This document shows positions 6,789-14,581 of a stretch of 64,000 nucleotides of DNA, one piece after another. Origin of the DNA: Paractinoplanes atraurantiacus (GTDB lineage: Bacteria; Actinomycetota; Actinomycetes; Mycobacteriales; Micromonosporaceae); contig NZ_OBDY01000031.1 of the NCBI RefSeq assembly GCF_900215205.1, positions 62,001 to 126,000 of the forward strand, in the 5' to 3' direction. Positions within the stretch are counted from its first letter, which is position 1. Each line of letters starts with the position of its first letter. Both the position numbers and the translations under genes were made by a program. A model generated the notes under the pieces. The model did no database searches, was not told the origin of the DNA, and saw only the letters and a program-made list of their open reading frames with translations.

Positions 6789-8288
6789 ATGACGCAAACC
6801 ATCGACGAGTCGCTGCCGGCGGCGCCCGGGCCGGCGGGCGAACGCCGCGCCGGCAATCTGCTCGTGCTCTACCTGTCGCTGGGAGGTCTCGCCTTCGCGG
6901 TCCTTCAGTCGCTCGTGGCGCCCGCGCTGTCCACCATCGGCCGTGACCTCGGCGCCGACACCAGTGACGTCAGCTGGGTCATCACCGCCTACCTGCTCTC
7001 CGCCTCCGTGCTCACGCCCGTTCTCGGCCGCCTCGGTGACATGGCGGGCAAGCGCAAAGTCCTGATCGGCGTCCTCGCCGCCCTGGCCGCGGGCACGCTG
7101 CTGGCCGCGCTCGCCCCCAACCTGGGCGTGCTCATCGTGGCCCGCGCGCTTCAGGGTGCGGCCGGCGCGATCCTGCCGCTCTCCATCGGCATCGTGCGCG
7201 ACGAGCTTCCGCGCGAGAAGGTCAGCGTCATTGTCGGCCTGCTCTCGGCCATCTTCGGTGTCGGCGCGGGTGTCGGCATCGTCGGCGCCGGCCCGATCGT
7301 CGAGCATCTCTCCTGGCACTGGCTGTTCTGGCTGCCGCTCGTCCTTGTGGTCATCGCCCTTCTCGGTGCCATCTTCGGGATGAAGGAGTCCCCGGTCCGT
7401 ACGCCCGGGAAATTGGATGTTCTCGGCTCTTTGATCCTGTCCGTGTCGCTGGTGTCGCTGCTGCTGGCGATCAGCAAGGGTCAGTCGTGGGGTTGGGGCG
7501 CGGGCAAGACCGTCGGCCTGCTGATCCTCGGCGTCGTCACACTGGTCGGTTTCGTGCTGGTCGAGCTACGGGTCAAGGAGCCGCTGGTCGACATGCGCCT
7601 GATGCGGCTGCGCGGCGTCTGGGCGACCGACCTGGTCGCGCTGATTCTCGGTTTCGCCATGTTCGGCACGTTCCTGCTGGTGCCGACGCTGCTGCAGCTT
7701 CCCGACGCCACCGGCTACGGCTTCGGCAAGTCGGTCTCGCAGTCGGGTCTGTTCCTGCTGCCGACCGTCGTCATGATGGTCTTCTTCGGCCCGCTGGCCG
7801 GCCTGCTCAACCGCAAGTTCGGCCCGAAGCTGCCGATGTTCCTCGGCGCCGTCTCGGTGGTGGCCGCCTTCGCCCTGCCCGCTTTCGCGCACGGTCAGAT
7901 CTGGCAGGTGCTGGCGTCCGGCGTACTGACCGGCGCCGGCATCGGCCTGGCTTTCTCGGCCATGTCGAACGCCATCATCGAAAGCGTCCCGGCCGCGCAG
8001 ACGGGAGAAGCAACAAGCGTCAACACGATTGCCCGTACGGTCGGTAGCAGCATCGGAACAGCGGTGGTGGCCGCCGTGATCTCGTCCCACGCGACTCCGC
8101 AGGGCCTGCCCACCGACAATGCTTTCACCATGGGCTTCGCCGTCTGCGCCGGCGTGGCGGTCCTGGCGGTGGTGGCCGCCCTGGCCCTCCCGTCCGCGCA
8201 CCGCCGCCACGAGGAGGCCGTCGAAACGGGCGTCGAGGACCTTCCGCCGGAGCCCGAGGAGCTCCACCTGACCCACCGCCGCTCCTGA
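6789..8288 (+). CDS. DHA2-family (14-helix) MFS drug exporter
   Basis: The 499-residue protein has about 14 membrane helices. DHA2 marks are the WVITAYLLSASVLTPVLGRL helix 2 region, the GDMAGKRKVL loop of motif A, ARALQGAAGA in helix 4 and a GVGAGVGIVGAGPI motif C equivalent in helix 5. Proton-driven export of a drug-like or self-made compound across the cytoplasmic membrane is expected. A polar tail rich in Glu/Pro/His ends the protein. Two TetR-type motifs precede the ATG and match those around the TetR gene at 3529, which points to specific, inducible control. A strong terminator follows at once. Confidence 0.9.
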   Translation: MTQTIDESLPAAPGPAGERRAGNLLVLYLSLGGLAFAVLQSLVAPALSTIGRDLGADTSDVSWVITAYLLSASVLTPVLGRLGDMAGKRKVLIGVLAALAAGTLLAALAPNLGVLIVARALQGAAGAILPLSIGIVRDELPREKVSVIVGLLSAIFGVGAGVGIVGAGPIVEHLSWHWLFWLPLVLVVIALLGAIFGMKESPVRTPGKLDVLGSLILSVSLVSLLLAISKGQSWGWGAGKTVGLLILGVVTLVGFVLVELRVKEPLVDMRLMRLRGVWATDLVALILGFAMFGTFLLVPTLLQLPDATGYGFGKSVSQSGLFLLPTVVMMVFFGPLAGLLNRKFGPKLPMFLGAVSVVAAFALPAFAHGQIWQVLASGVLTGAGIGLAFSAMSNAIIESVPAAQTGEATSVNTIARTVGSSIGTAVVAAVISSHATPQGLPTDNAFTMGFAVCAGVAVLAVVAALALPSAHRRHEEAVETGVEDLPPEPEELHLTHRRS

Positions 8289-8299
8289 CGCCATCCCGA

Positions 8300-8335
8300 A
8301 ACCGGCCGCGGCGACTCCTCTCACCGCGGCCGGTT
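8300..8335 (+). terminator. Rho-independent-like hairpin after the DHA2 exporter
   Basis: A perfect 12-bp stem (AACCGGCCGCGG pairing with CCGCGGCCGGTT) around a 12-nt loop starts 12 bp after the exporter stop. There is no clear T run, as is usual in high-GC actinomycetes. Confidence 0.75.
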
Positions 8336-8435
8336 CGTTGCCGGGCGCCCGGCAAAAAGACTGAAAAGGCTCGATGGGAGCGCCCGATCAAGGTAGAGTC
8401 TCGCCGCCCACTACAAGATCCATCCAGGAGGCGGC

Positions 8436-8771
8436 GTGGCCCCGGACGTGTTCGTATTGTGGGGCGGCCTGGTCCTGATCGTCGCGCTCGTGATCGCTGC
8501 CCTGCTCCGCCGGCACCGGATCCGTGGGTCCGCCGCCCCGCTCCAGGCGGACGGGACGAACTCGGTGCGGCTCCGCCGGAGGAACCGACTCCGATGGAGG
8601 CGCCGGAGAACGCCACGGCTCGGCCCGTTTCCGCCGCGCGGTCCCTATCCGGGCCCCTTCCGGCCTGCGGAGCACTACCCGCCCGGCCCGTACTCCGCGG
8701 TGCCGGCCCCGTCATCCACTGAGCAGGGCACCCCGGAGAATCCGGCACCCTCGCCGCCGAAGCACCCCTGA
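8436..8771 (+). CDS. Small membrane-anchored Pro-rich hypothetical protein
   Basis: A 111-residue product from a GTG preceded by an ideal AGGAGG site. Residues 5-24 form one hydrophobic helix, followed by a strongly basic patch (RRRNRLRWRRRR, about 48-59) and a Pro/Gly/Tyr-rich tail with PPRGPYPGPF-like segments. The topology suggests a short N-out segment with a cytoplasmic tail. No family is recognised. It stands alone after the exporter terminator and is transcribed separately. Confidence 0.55.
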   Translation: MAPDVFVLWGGLVLIVALVIAALLRRHRIRGSAAPLQADGTNSVRLRRRNRLRWRRRRTPRLGPFPPRGPYPGPFRPAEHYPPGPYSAVPAPSSTEQGTPENPAPSPPKHP

Positions 8772-8882
8772 TCAGATAGCGGGCGCTCGTTCCATCCCTG
8801 AGCCGAACCCGAGGCCAACCAGCTCTGCGAGAGCGCGCGCAAAGGATCCCATGACGTTGTCCACAGTGGCCAAAAGCGCACC

Positions 8883-9329
8883 ATGCCTCGTGAGAATGAG
8901 TTACACAGGTCTCACGACGCGGGACCTTCGCTTTCACACGCCGGCCGACTCCTGGTGAATGTCGAGGCCGACCTCGAGGTCGCCGTGGCCGGACGGGTGG
9001 TCTACGCGGAGCGACTCTTTCCGGTTCTCGAGTTGGCCCGCGAGCTCGTTGAGTGGATCGAGTTGGGCGGCGGCAGCGACTTCCTCCCGCACTCGCTTTC
9101 CTTCGACGCGGTAGGCGCCGTCTCGATCATGCGGAGGAGCGACGGCTGGACGGTGAGCTCTGTCTTCGAGCCGAAGCTCGTATCGTGTCGGTGCGGGGAG
9201 ATGAGTCGCGGGCGGGCCTTCAGCCCGCCGGTGGTCGATCTGCCGGCTCGGCGCTTGTGCGATAGTCATCGAGCAAGTCGAGGAGCAGACGTATCGCGTC
9301 CAGCTGAGCGTCCGGCGGCATGCTGTTGA
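8883..9329 (+). CDS. DUF7878-like protein, possibly frameshifted
   Basis: The core at about residues 23-100 (LLVNVEADLEVAVAGRVVYA, then FPVLELARELVEWI, then GWTVSSVFEP) resembles the actinobacterial DUF7878 family of unknown function. The N-terminus in this frame is not family-like and has no ribosome site. A 20-codon ATG frame at 8896 (MSYTGLTTRDLRF...) runs into the same core but is one frame off and stops at 8958, which suggests a frameshift near 8950. The last 45 residues overlap the opposite gene at 9220 and look non-native. The family match is from memory and is tentative. Confidence 0.42.
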   Translation: MPRENELHRSHDAGPSLSHAGRLLVNVEADLEVAVAGRVVYAERLFPVLELARELVEWIELGGGSDFLPHSLSFDAVGAVSIMRRSDGWTVSSVFEPKLVSCRCGEMSRGRAFSPPVVDLPARRLCDSHRASRGADVSRPAERPAACC

Positions 9330-9570
9330 TATCGAATCCCGCCTCCCGCGCCGTCGGAAAGACCGTGAAGGCTACGACCGCCGGCCAGTGCAAGCTCGTA
9401 CGCCGGCCCGTGAGGCGTATTGCCGTGTACTCCTGAAAGCCCTGCAACGGCCTTGCGTCGAGCGCGGAGTTGTAGCCCTCCAAGAAGGCGACAGTGGTCA
9501 GGAACCGGTCGTCGCCGACATACATCCGGCGCCGGTTTCGCAGATGAAAGCACAACTCGCTTAGTTCCAC
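9220..9570 (-). CDS. Conserved actinobacterial hypothetical protein
   Basis: The 116-residue soluble protein starts MELSELCFHLRNRRRMYVGD and continues with FLTTVAFLEGYNSALD, a layout I have seen in small actinobacterial orphans. It has no catalytic motif, signal peptide or membrane helix, and is mostly alpha/beta with acidic C-terminal helices (LLLDLLDDY). The upstream CAACTC/AGTGGAAC region has no strong ribosome site. It is antisense to the end of the DUF7878-like ORF. Function unknown; an immunity-type role is only a guess from the company such proteins often keep. Confidence 0.6.
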   Translation of the reverse strand: MELSELCFHLRNRRRMYVGDDRFLTTVAFLEGYNSALDARPLQGFQEYTAIRLTGRRTSLHWPAVVAFTVFPTAREAGFDINSMPPDAQLDAIRLLLDLLDDYRTSAEPADRPPAG

Positions 9571-9663
9571 TGAGCCTCGCCTTGACCAGGGAGTACGGCA
9601 ACGGCTTGCCGATGGTACCGATGCGTGTGCGGCGTCGAGGTCGTGGGACGCTCGGTGGCGGCA

Positions 9664-10998
9664 CTATGCGGGCACCCGGTCGCGACGGCGGCGGAACATC
9701 AGGGCCGGGACGAGGGCCAGGGCTGACGCGGCCGCCGTCCACCAGAAGGTGTGGGCGAAGGCGGCGCTCAACGGGCGCGTCAGCGCGGCGCGCTGCAGGG
9801 ACGTGGCCAGGAGGGCCACGCCGAACGAGGCGCCTATCTGCTGGAAGACCCGCACGGCGGTGGTGGCGTGGGGGACCGACGGGCGGGGCAGGTTGCTGAA
9901 GATGGCCGACTGGGCCGGCACCAGCACGGCGCCGAAGCCCAGGCCGCCGGCTGCGACCAGGGCCGCCAGCACCCACGGGCTGGTGGTGGCGGTCAGCCGG
10001 GTGAAGGCGAGCGCCACGGCCAGCAGCAGCGCTGCGCCGGTGAGGGCCACCGGGCGTACGCCGAAACGGTCGATGAAACGACCCGCGTAACGCAGCGACA
10101 AAGCCGAGCCGGCGCCGTTGGGGGCCAGAAGCAGCCCTGCCTCCAGCGGGGTGAGGCCGTGGACCTGCTGGTAGTAGAGCGGAATCAGCAGGATCGTGCC
10201 GAGCAGCGCGACCATCGCCAGGAACATCAGGATCGTCGCCGCGGTGAAGTCGCGGCCGCGGAACAGGCGCAGGTCGACCGCGGGCGCCGGCGTGCGGAGC
10301 GCGTGCGCGACGAACGCCGCCAGCAGCACCAGCCCGGCCAGCGCGAGCGGCGCCGACCTCGACGACAGACCCCACACGATCGTGACCAGGGCCGGGGAGA
10401 GCAGCAGCAGCCCCACCAGGTCGAGCCGGGCCGGCTGGGTGACTCCGGCCGGCATGACCCGGACGGCGGCCCAGGCGGCCGCGGCGCAGATCGGCAGGTT
10501 GACCAGGAAGATCCAGCGCCAGCCGGGGCCGTCGACCAGGAGGCCGCCGAGGACGGGCCCGACCACCGGGCCGAGCAGCAGGGGGACGCCGATCAGCGCC
10601 ATCACCTGGCCGAGCTGGCGGCCGCCGGCGCGGCGGGTGACGATCGTCTGGAACAGCGGCAGGAGCAGGCCGCCGCCGATGCCCTGGACCCCGCGGGCGG
10701 CGATCAGGGCCGGCGCCGACCAGGCCAGGCCGCACAGCAGTGAGCCGGCGGTGAACAAGGCCAGGGCGGTCAGCCAGGAGGCCCGGTCGCCGAGACGGTC
10801 GACGGCCCAGCCGGCCACGGGAATCATCGCGGCCAGGGCCAGCAGGTAGACCGTGCCGACCCACTGGATGGTGCCGAGGCCGGCGTGCAGGTCGTGCCCG
10901 AGGCTCTCCAGTGCGATGTTGACCATCGTCGAGTCCATCTGGACCAGGAACACGCCGAGCAATGTCGCGCCGATCAGTGCCAGTAGACCTCGTGGCAT
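9664..10998 (-). CDS. DHA2-family (EmrB/QacA-type) MFS multidrug transporter
   Basis: The 444-residue protein has about 13-14 membrane helices. It begins LLALIGATLLGVFLVQMDST, the EmrB-type helix 1 with the MDxT motif, and has the AARGVQGIGGGLLLP helix 4 and the motif C-like LGPVVGPVLGGLLVD in helix 5. The start at 10998 has GGGGAGG 7 bp upstream; the longer frame from 11049 would run through the operator. It is divergent from the TetR gene at 11064 with two operator-like palindromes between them, the classical arrangement for a drug-inducible exporter. Substrate unknown. Confidence 0.9.
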   Translation of the reverse strand: MPRGLLALIGATLLGVFLVQMDSTMVNIALESLGHDLHAGLGTIQWVGTVYLLALAAMIPVAGWAVDRLGDRASWLTALALFTAGSLLCGLAWSAPALIAARGVQGIGGGLLLPLFQTIVTRRAGGRQLGQVMALIGVPLLLGPVVGPVLGGLLVDGPGWRWIFLVNLPICAAAAWAAVRVMPAGVTQPARLDLVGLLLLSPALVTIVWGLSSRSAPLALAGLVLLAAFVAHALRTPAPAVDLRLFRGRDFTAATILMFLAMVALLGTILLIPLYYQQVHGLTPLEAGLLLAPNGAGSALSLRYAGRFIDRFGVRPVALTGAALLLAVALAFTRLTATTSPWVLAALVAAGGLGFGAVLVPAQSAIFSNLPRPSVPHATTAVRVFQQIGASFGVALLATSLQRAALTRPLSAAFAHTFWWTAAASALALVPALMFRRRRDRVPA

Positions 10999-11023
10999 CC
11001 ATGCCTCCCCGATTTTGAAAACC

Positions 11024-11036
11024 GATACACTGTATC
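11024..11036. promoter_or_regulatory. TetR operator-like palindrome 1
   Basis: GATACACTGTATC, an inverted repeat with 6-bp arms around one base, 26 bp before the exporter start. Its centre is 19 bp from the next copy, so both lie on nearly the same face of the helix. Confidence 0.7.
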
Positions 11037-11042
11037 GCCGAC

Positions 11043-11055
11043 CGTACACTGTACG
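11043..11055. promoter_or_regulatory. TetR operator-like palindrome 2
   Basis: CGTACACTGTACG, sharing the TACACTGTA core with palindrome 1 and ending 8 bp before the GTG of the TetR gene. It probably mediates autorepression. The short leader suggests the regulator is translated from a leaderless or near-leaderless mRNA. Confidence 0.7.
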
Positions 11056-11063
11056 ATGGGCTC

Positions 11064-11753
11064 GTGACAGGACCGATCTGGACCCGGACCGCCGCCGCCA
11101 AGCCGGAGCGGCTCACCCTCGAGACCGTCGTGACCCGGGCGGTCGAGCTCGCCGACGCGGAAGGGCTCGACGCGGTCTCCGTGCGACGGCTGGCGGCCGA
11201 GCTGTCGGCGCGGCCGATGAGCCTCTACTCGTTCTTCGGCCGCAAGGACGACCTGATCGATCTGATGGTCGACCACGTGCTGGGCGAGATGCTGGTGGCG
11301 GACATGCCCGCGGGGGACTGGCGAGCCGCCCTGAAAGGCGTGCTCCACCGGCAGATCGAGGTCGGCCGCCGCCATCAGTGGGTGATGGGCGTGTTCGGCG
11401 CGCGGGCGCCGATCGGGCCGAACGCGGCCCGCCACGCCGAGCAGTCGTTCGAGGCGATCGCCGGGCTCGGCCTGTCGCCGGAGCGCGCGACCCGGCTGCT
11501 GCGGGCGGTCGACACGTACCTCTGGGGCTACGTGACCCGTGCCGGGCAGGAGCGGGCCGCGCGGCGGCGCGACCAGCTCAGTGAGCAGGAGTGGCGGGCC
11601 TCGACCGACGCCTACCTGGCCGAGCTGACCGCCGGCGGCGACCTGCCCCACCTGGCCGTGGCCGGCCGTCCGGCGCTGCTGCCCGGCGACGGCGGCTTCG
11701 ACGAGGGCCTCGACTGGCTGCTGGACGGGTTCGAGCGCAGCGAGGGCCTTTAG
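11064..11753 (+). CDS. TetR family repressor with tetracycline-repressor-like C-terminal domain
   Basis: The 229-residue protein has an N-terminal HTH at about 20-65 (LTLETVVTRAVELADAEGLD, then SVRRLAAELSARPMSLYSFF), whose LSARPMSLYxxxxxKDDL pattern is typical of the TetR/ActII branch with a TetR_C C-terminal domain. It is divergent from the EmrB-type exporter, and twin palindromes separate the two starts, so it is expected to repress both until the exporter substrate binds. The GTG start lies 8 bp after the second operator. Its TAG shares TTAG with the stop of the convergent LacI-type gene. Confidence 0.9.
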   Translation: MTGPIWTRTAAAKPERLTLETVVTRAVELADAEGLDAVSVRRLAAELSARPMSLYSFFGRKDDLIDLMVDHVLGEMLVADMPAGDWRAALKGVLHRQIEVGRRHQWVMGVFGARAPIGPNAARHAEQSFEAIAGLGLSPERATRLLRAVDTYLWGYVTRAGQERAARRRDQLSEQEWRASTDAYLAELTAGGDLPHLAVAGRPALLPGDGGFDEGLDWLLDGFERSEGL

Positions 11754-12769
11754 AACTCGACCGGGGGCGCGTTGTGCGGGGTGATGACCTGCGTGGCCGA
11801 CGGGGTCGTCCACGGTGTGCCCGGCAGTTCCTTGCGGGCCCGCAGGACGGCCCGGCACGCGGCGCGCAAGTCCTGCCGCAGGTCGTGGTGCAGGACGGCT
11901 GAGATGCGGCGCTGGCGCAGCAGTGGCGTGTTGTCGGCGTCCAGGTCGTGGGCGATGAAGGCCTGGTACGACCGCCGCTCGTCGCGGAACGCGTTGACGA
12001 CCGCGGTTGTGCCCCCCGCGCCGGCGTACATCGAATAGACCGCGACCAGTCCCGGATGCGCGGCCAGCGCCGCCCTTGTCGCCGCGTGGACGGCCGACGG
12101 GCGATCCTCCTCGTCGACCACCTCGACCGCGCGCCGGTCGTGGCAGCGCAGCTCGGCCCGGAAGCCGGCGTCACGTTCGTCCTCGCCGCGGTAGGAGCCG
12201 TGGCCGCGCACCACCAGCACCTCGCCCGGCGCGGAACCCAGCCATTGCGCGATGAGGTAGGCCGCGGTCGCTCCGGCCGCCCGGTTGTCGACGCCGACGT
12301 ACGCGACGCGGCGGCTGCCGGGCAGGTCGGTGACCAGGGTTACCACCGGAACGCCCTGCCGGTCGAGGCGGTTGACCGCGGCCACCACGCCGGGCACGTT
12401 CGGCGCCTTCAGGATGACCCCGTGCGAGCCGCGCAGATCGGCGAGCACCCGGAGCAACTCCGGAACGGCCGGACTGGTCAGCAGGTGGAAGCGGGCCCGC
12501 ACGACGGCCGGGCGCAGGTCGGGCAGCGCCGCCTCCAGCGCCGCGCGCACCGCGGCCGAGAAGCGCGGCGGCGCCTGCACCACCAGGTCGATCAGGAACG
12601 TGCGGCCGCCGACCGCGAGTTGCGAGCGCTGCCGGTCCAGGTCGTCGATGGCCCGGCGCACCTCGAGGACGGTGCTCTCGCGGACCCCGCCGCGCTCGTG
12701 CAGCACCCGGTCGACGGTGGCCGCGCTCAGCCCGGCCTGCGCCGCGATCTCCCGGATCCGGTACCGCAT
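11750..12769 (-). CDS. LacI family transcriptional regulator
   Basis: The 339-residue protein opens with a LacI HTH (RIREIAAQAGLSAATVDRVL, then a hinge with RGGVRESTVLEVRRAID). The periplasmic-binding-protein-like sensor domain contains VILKAPNVPG, a TLVTDLPGSRRVAYVGVDN strand, an RGHGSYRGEDERDAGF loop and the C-terminal AFIAHDLD/TPLLRQRRISAVLHHD segments. This sensor type (TreR/RbsB-like) binds sugars or polyols. It is divergent from the phytanoyl-CoA dioxygenase family gene at 12842 with a 72-bp gap, its likely target. The ligand is unknown. Confidence 0.88.
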   Translation of the reverse strand: MRYRIREIAAQAGLSAATVDRVLHERGGVRESTVLEVRRAIDDLDRQRSQLAVGGRTFLIDLVVQAPPRFSAAVRAALEAALPDLRPAVVRARFHLLTSPAVPELLRVLADLRGSHGVILKAPNVPGVVAAVNRLDRQGVPVVTLVTDLPGSRRVAYVGVDNRAAGATAAYLIAQWLGSAPGEVLVVRGHGSYRGEDERDAGFRAELRCHDRRAVEVVDEEDRPSAVHAATRAALAAHPGLVAVYSMYAGAGGTTAVVNAFRDERRSYQAFIAHDLDADNTPLLRQRRISAVLHHDLRQDLRAACRAVLRARKELPGTPWTTPSATQVITPHNAPPVEF

Positions 12770-12841
12770 GCCGTCCAGCCTGAGGTCCTTTTGAGGTGTT
12801 CACAACCCCGCGCGAGCAGCGATTGCACCTAGCGTCAGGTC

Positions 12842-13942
12842 ATGACTACATGGACGGACGTCAGCCTGGAGGACTTCCGGGCCGTCGTCGAGCAGACCAC
12901 CTATCCCGCCGACTACCCGCTCGCCGACGCCGTCGAGCGCAACATCCTCGTCTACGGACCGAAGCTGCTCGCGCAGGACCGCCAGGCCGCGAAAGACGAG
13001 TTGATCAAGGCGCTGAGGGAGGGCCCCGGCATCGTCGTCCTGAAGAACGCCTTCGCCCCCGAGGTCGTCGACCGGGCCACCGCCGTCTTCGCCGCGATCA
13101 TCGAGGAGCAGAAGGCGGCCGGCCTGAAGGGCGGCGACCACTTCGCGAAACCGGGGGAGAACGACCGGGTGTGGGGTGCGCTGGACAAGTTCGCGGTCCG
13201 TGATCCCGGCGCGTTCGCCGCCTACTACGACAACGACCTGCTGGCTCTGGTCTGCGAGGCCTGGCTCGGCCCCGCCTATCAGCTGACCTCACAGGTCAAC
13301 GTCGTGAACCCGGGCGGCCGGGCCCAGGTCGCCCACCGCGACTACCACCTCGGCTTCATGTCGCGGGAGCAGGCCGCGCGTTTCCCGCTCCACGCCCACC
13401 TGCTCTCGCCGGTGCTGACCCTTCAGGGCGCCGTCGCCCACGTCGACATGCCGGTGGAGACCGGCCCGACCCTCTACCTGCCGCATTCACAGAAGTACCC
13501 GGCCGGCTATCTCGCCTTCCATCAGCCCGAGTTCACCGACTACTTCGACGCCAACTACGTGCAACTGCCGCTGGCCAAAGGCGATGCCGCCTTCTTCAAT
13601 CCCGCCCTCTTCCACGGGGCCGGGACCAACCACAGTTCGGAGGTACGCCGGATGGCGAACCTTCTGCAGGTGTCGTCCGCCTTCGGCCGCGCCATGGAGG
13701 CCGTCGACCGGGTGGCCATGTGCCTCGCGCTGTACCCCACGCTGCGTACGCTGAAAGACCCTCGCAACGTCGTGGCCGCCTCGGCCGAGGGTTATGCGTT
13801 CCCCACCGATCTCGACCGCGACCAGCCCGTCGGCGGCCTCGCTCCCCAGACCCAGGCCGAGCTTGTGCTCCAGGCCCTGGCGGAGGACTGGCCCGAAGAC
13901 CGGTTCGCGCGGGCGGTCACCAGGCGTCAGGCCGCGTCGTAA
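12842..13942 (+). CDS. Phytanoyl-CoA dioxygenase (PhyH) family Fe(II)/2-oxoglutarate oxygenase
   Basis: The 366-residue protein has the 2-oxoglutarate oxygenase iron triad. HxD is H165/D167 in AQVAHRDYH, the distal His is H258 in LFHGAGTNHS, and R269 or R270 is placed to bind the 2-oxoglutarate carboxylate. PhyH-fold enzymes hydroxylate acyl-CoAs or small secondary metabolites and are cytoplasmic. The gene is divergent from the LacI regulator, which suggests a substrate linked to sugar or polyol metabolism. No CoA-ligase or lyase neighbours are present to confirm a pathway. The 3' end overlaps the convergent MscS-like gene by 16 bp. Confidence 0.86.
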   Translation: MTTWTDVSLEDFRAVVEQTTYPADYPLADAVERNILVYGPKLLAQDRQAAKDELIKALREGPGIVVLKNAFAPEVVDRATAVFAAIIEEQKAAGLKGGDHFAKPGENDRVWGALDKFAVRDPGAFAAYYDNDLLALVCEAWLGPAYQLTSQVNVVNPGGRAQVAHRDYHLGFMSREQAARFPLHAHLLSPVLTLQGAVAHVDMPVETGPTLYLPHSQKYPAGYLAFHQPEFTDYFDANYVQLPLAKGDAAFFNPALFHGAGTNHSSEVRRMANLLQVSSAFGRAMEAVDRVAMCLALYPTLRTLKDPRNVVAASAEGYAFPTDLDRDQPVGGLAPQTQAELVLQALAEDWPEDRFARAVTRRQAAS

Positions 13943-14529
13943 GGCCCGACGGCCGACGCCATCAGCGCCGAGTTCGGGATGTTCAACGGCCCCTGTTCGG
14001 TCTGCAGCACCGTGTAGAGCAGGCCGGCCGAGACGATCGTGCCCACGTGCGGGCCGTTGAGCGCCCCTGACTCGATCCGCACGCGGGTGCCCGGCACGTA
14101 CGGCCGGGCGAACAGGATGACCAGCCCGGCGAACAGGTTGCCCAGCACCGGCTGCGCGGCCAGGCCCAGGATGATGCCGGTGACCGAACCGGCCACCAGC
14201 AGCCGCTGAAGTCCCACGTCGAGCAGGTCGCAGACCGACACCACGACCAGCAGGTAACCGGTGAGCTCGATCATCACCCGCAACGGCGTGGCCGCCGCCT
14301 CACCGGCCCGGCCGGCCGCCACCCGGTGCACCTCACGCGCGGCGGTGCGGGTCGCGGTCACCCCGAAAACCCCGGCGAGCAGGGCGCAGCCGTACGTGAT
14401 GAGCCTGTCCCGGGCCGTCGCGGCGCCGAACTGGGAGCCGGTGACGAGCGCGGCCAGTGCCACGAGGCCGAACACGACGGTGCGGCAGAAGTCCGGTCGC
14501 AGCAGCTCCGGCCTCAACAAGTTGATCAC
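13927..14529 (-). CDS. MscS-like mechanosensitive ion channel, short form
   Basis: The 200-residue protein is short for the family. Four hydrophobic segments are visible, and the last (VTGIILGLAAQPVLGNLFAG) is the pore-lining TM3 signature, followed by the start of the beta domain (YVPGTRVRIESG, then HVGTIVSAGLLYTVL and NIPNSALMAS). The C-terminal alpha/beta vestibule domain of longer MscS proteins is missing. It would release solutes on hypo-osmotic shock. There is no obvious operon partner; the start is 52 bp from the divergent hydrolase start. Confidence 0.85.
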   Translation of the reverse strand: MINLLRPELLRPDFCRTVVFGLVALAALVTGSQFGAATARDRLITYGCALLAGVFGVTATRTAAREVHRVAAGRAGEAAATPLRVMIELTGYLLVVVSVCDLLDVGLQRLLVAGSVTGIILGLAAQPVLGNLFAGLVILFARPYVPGTRVRIESGALNGPHVGTIVSAGLLYTVLQTEQGPLNIPNSALMASAVGPYDAA

Positions 14530-14581
14530 TCTTGGTGACCCTATCCGTCATGGTCGCCCGGTCGAGTGTGATGATGCCTAC

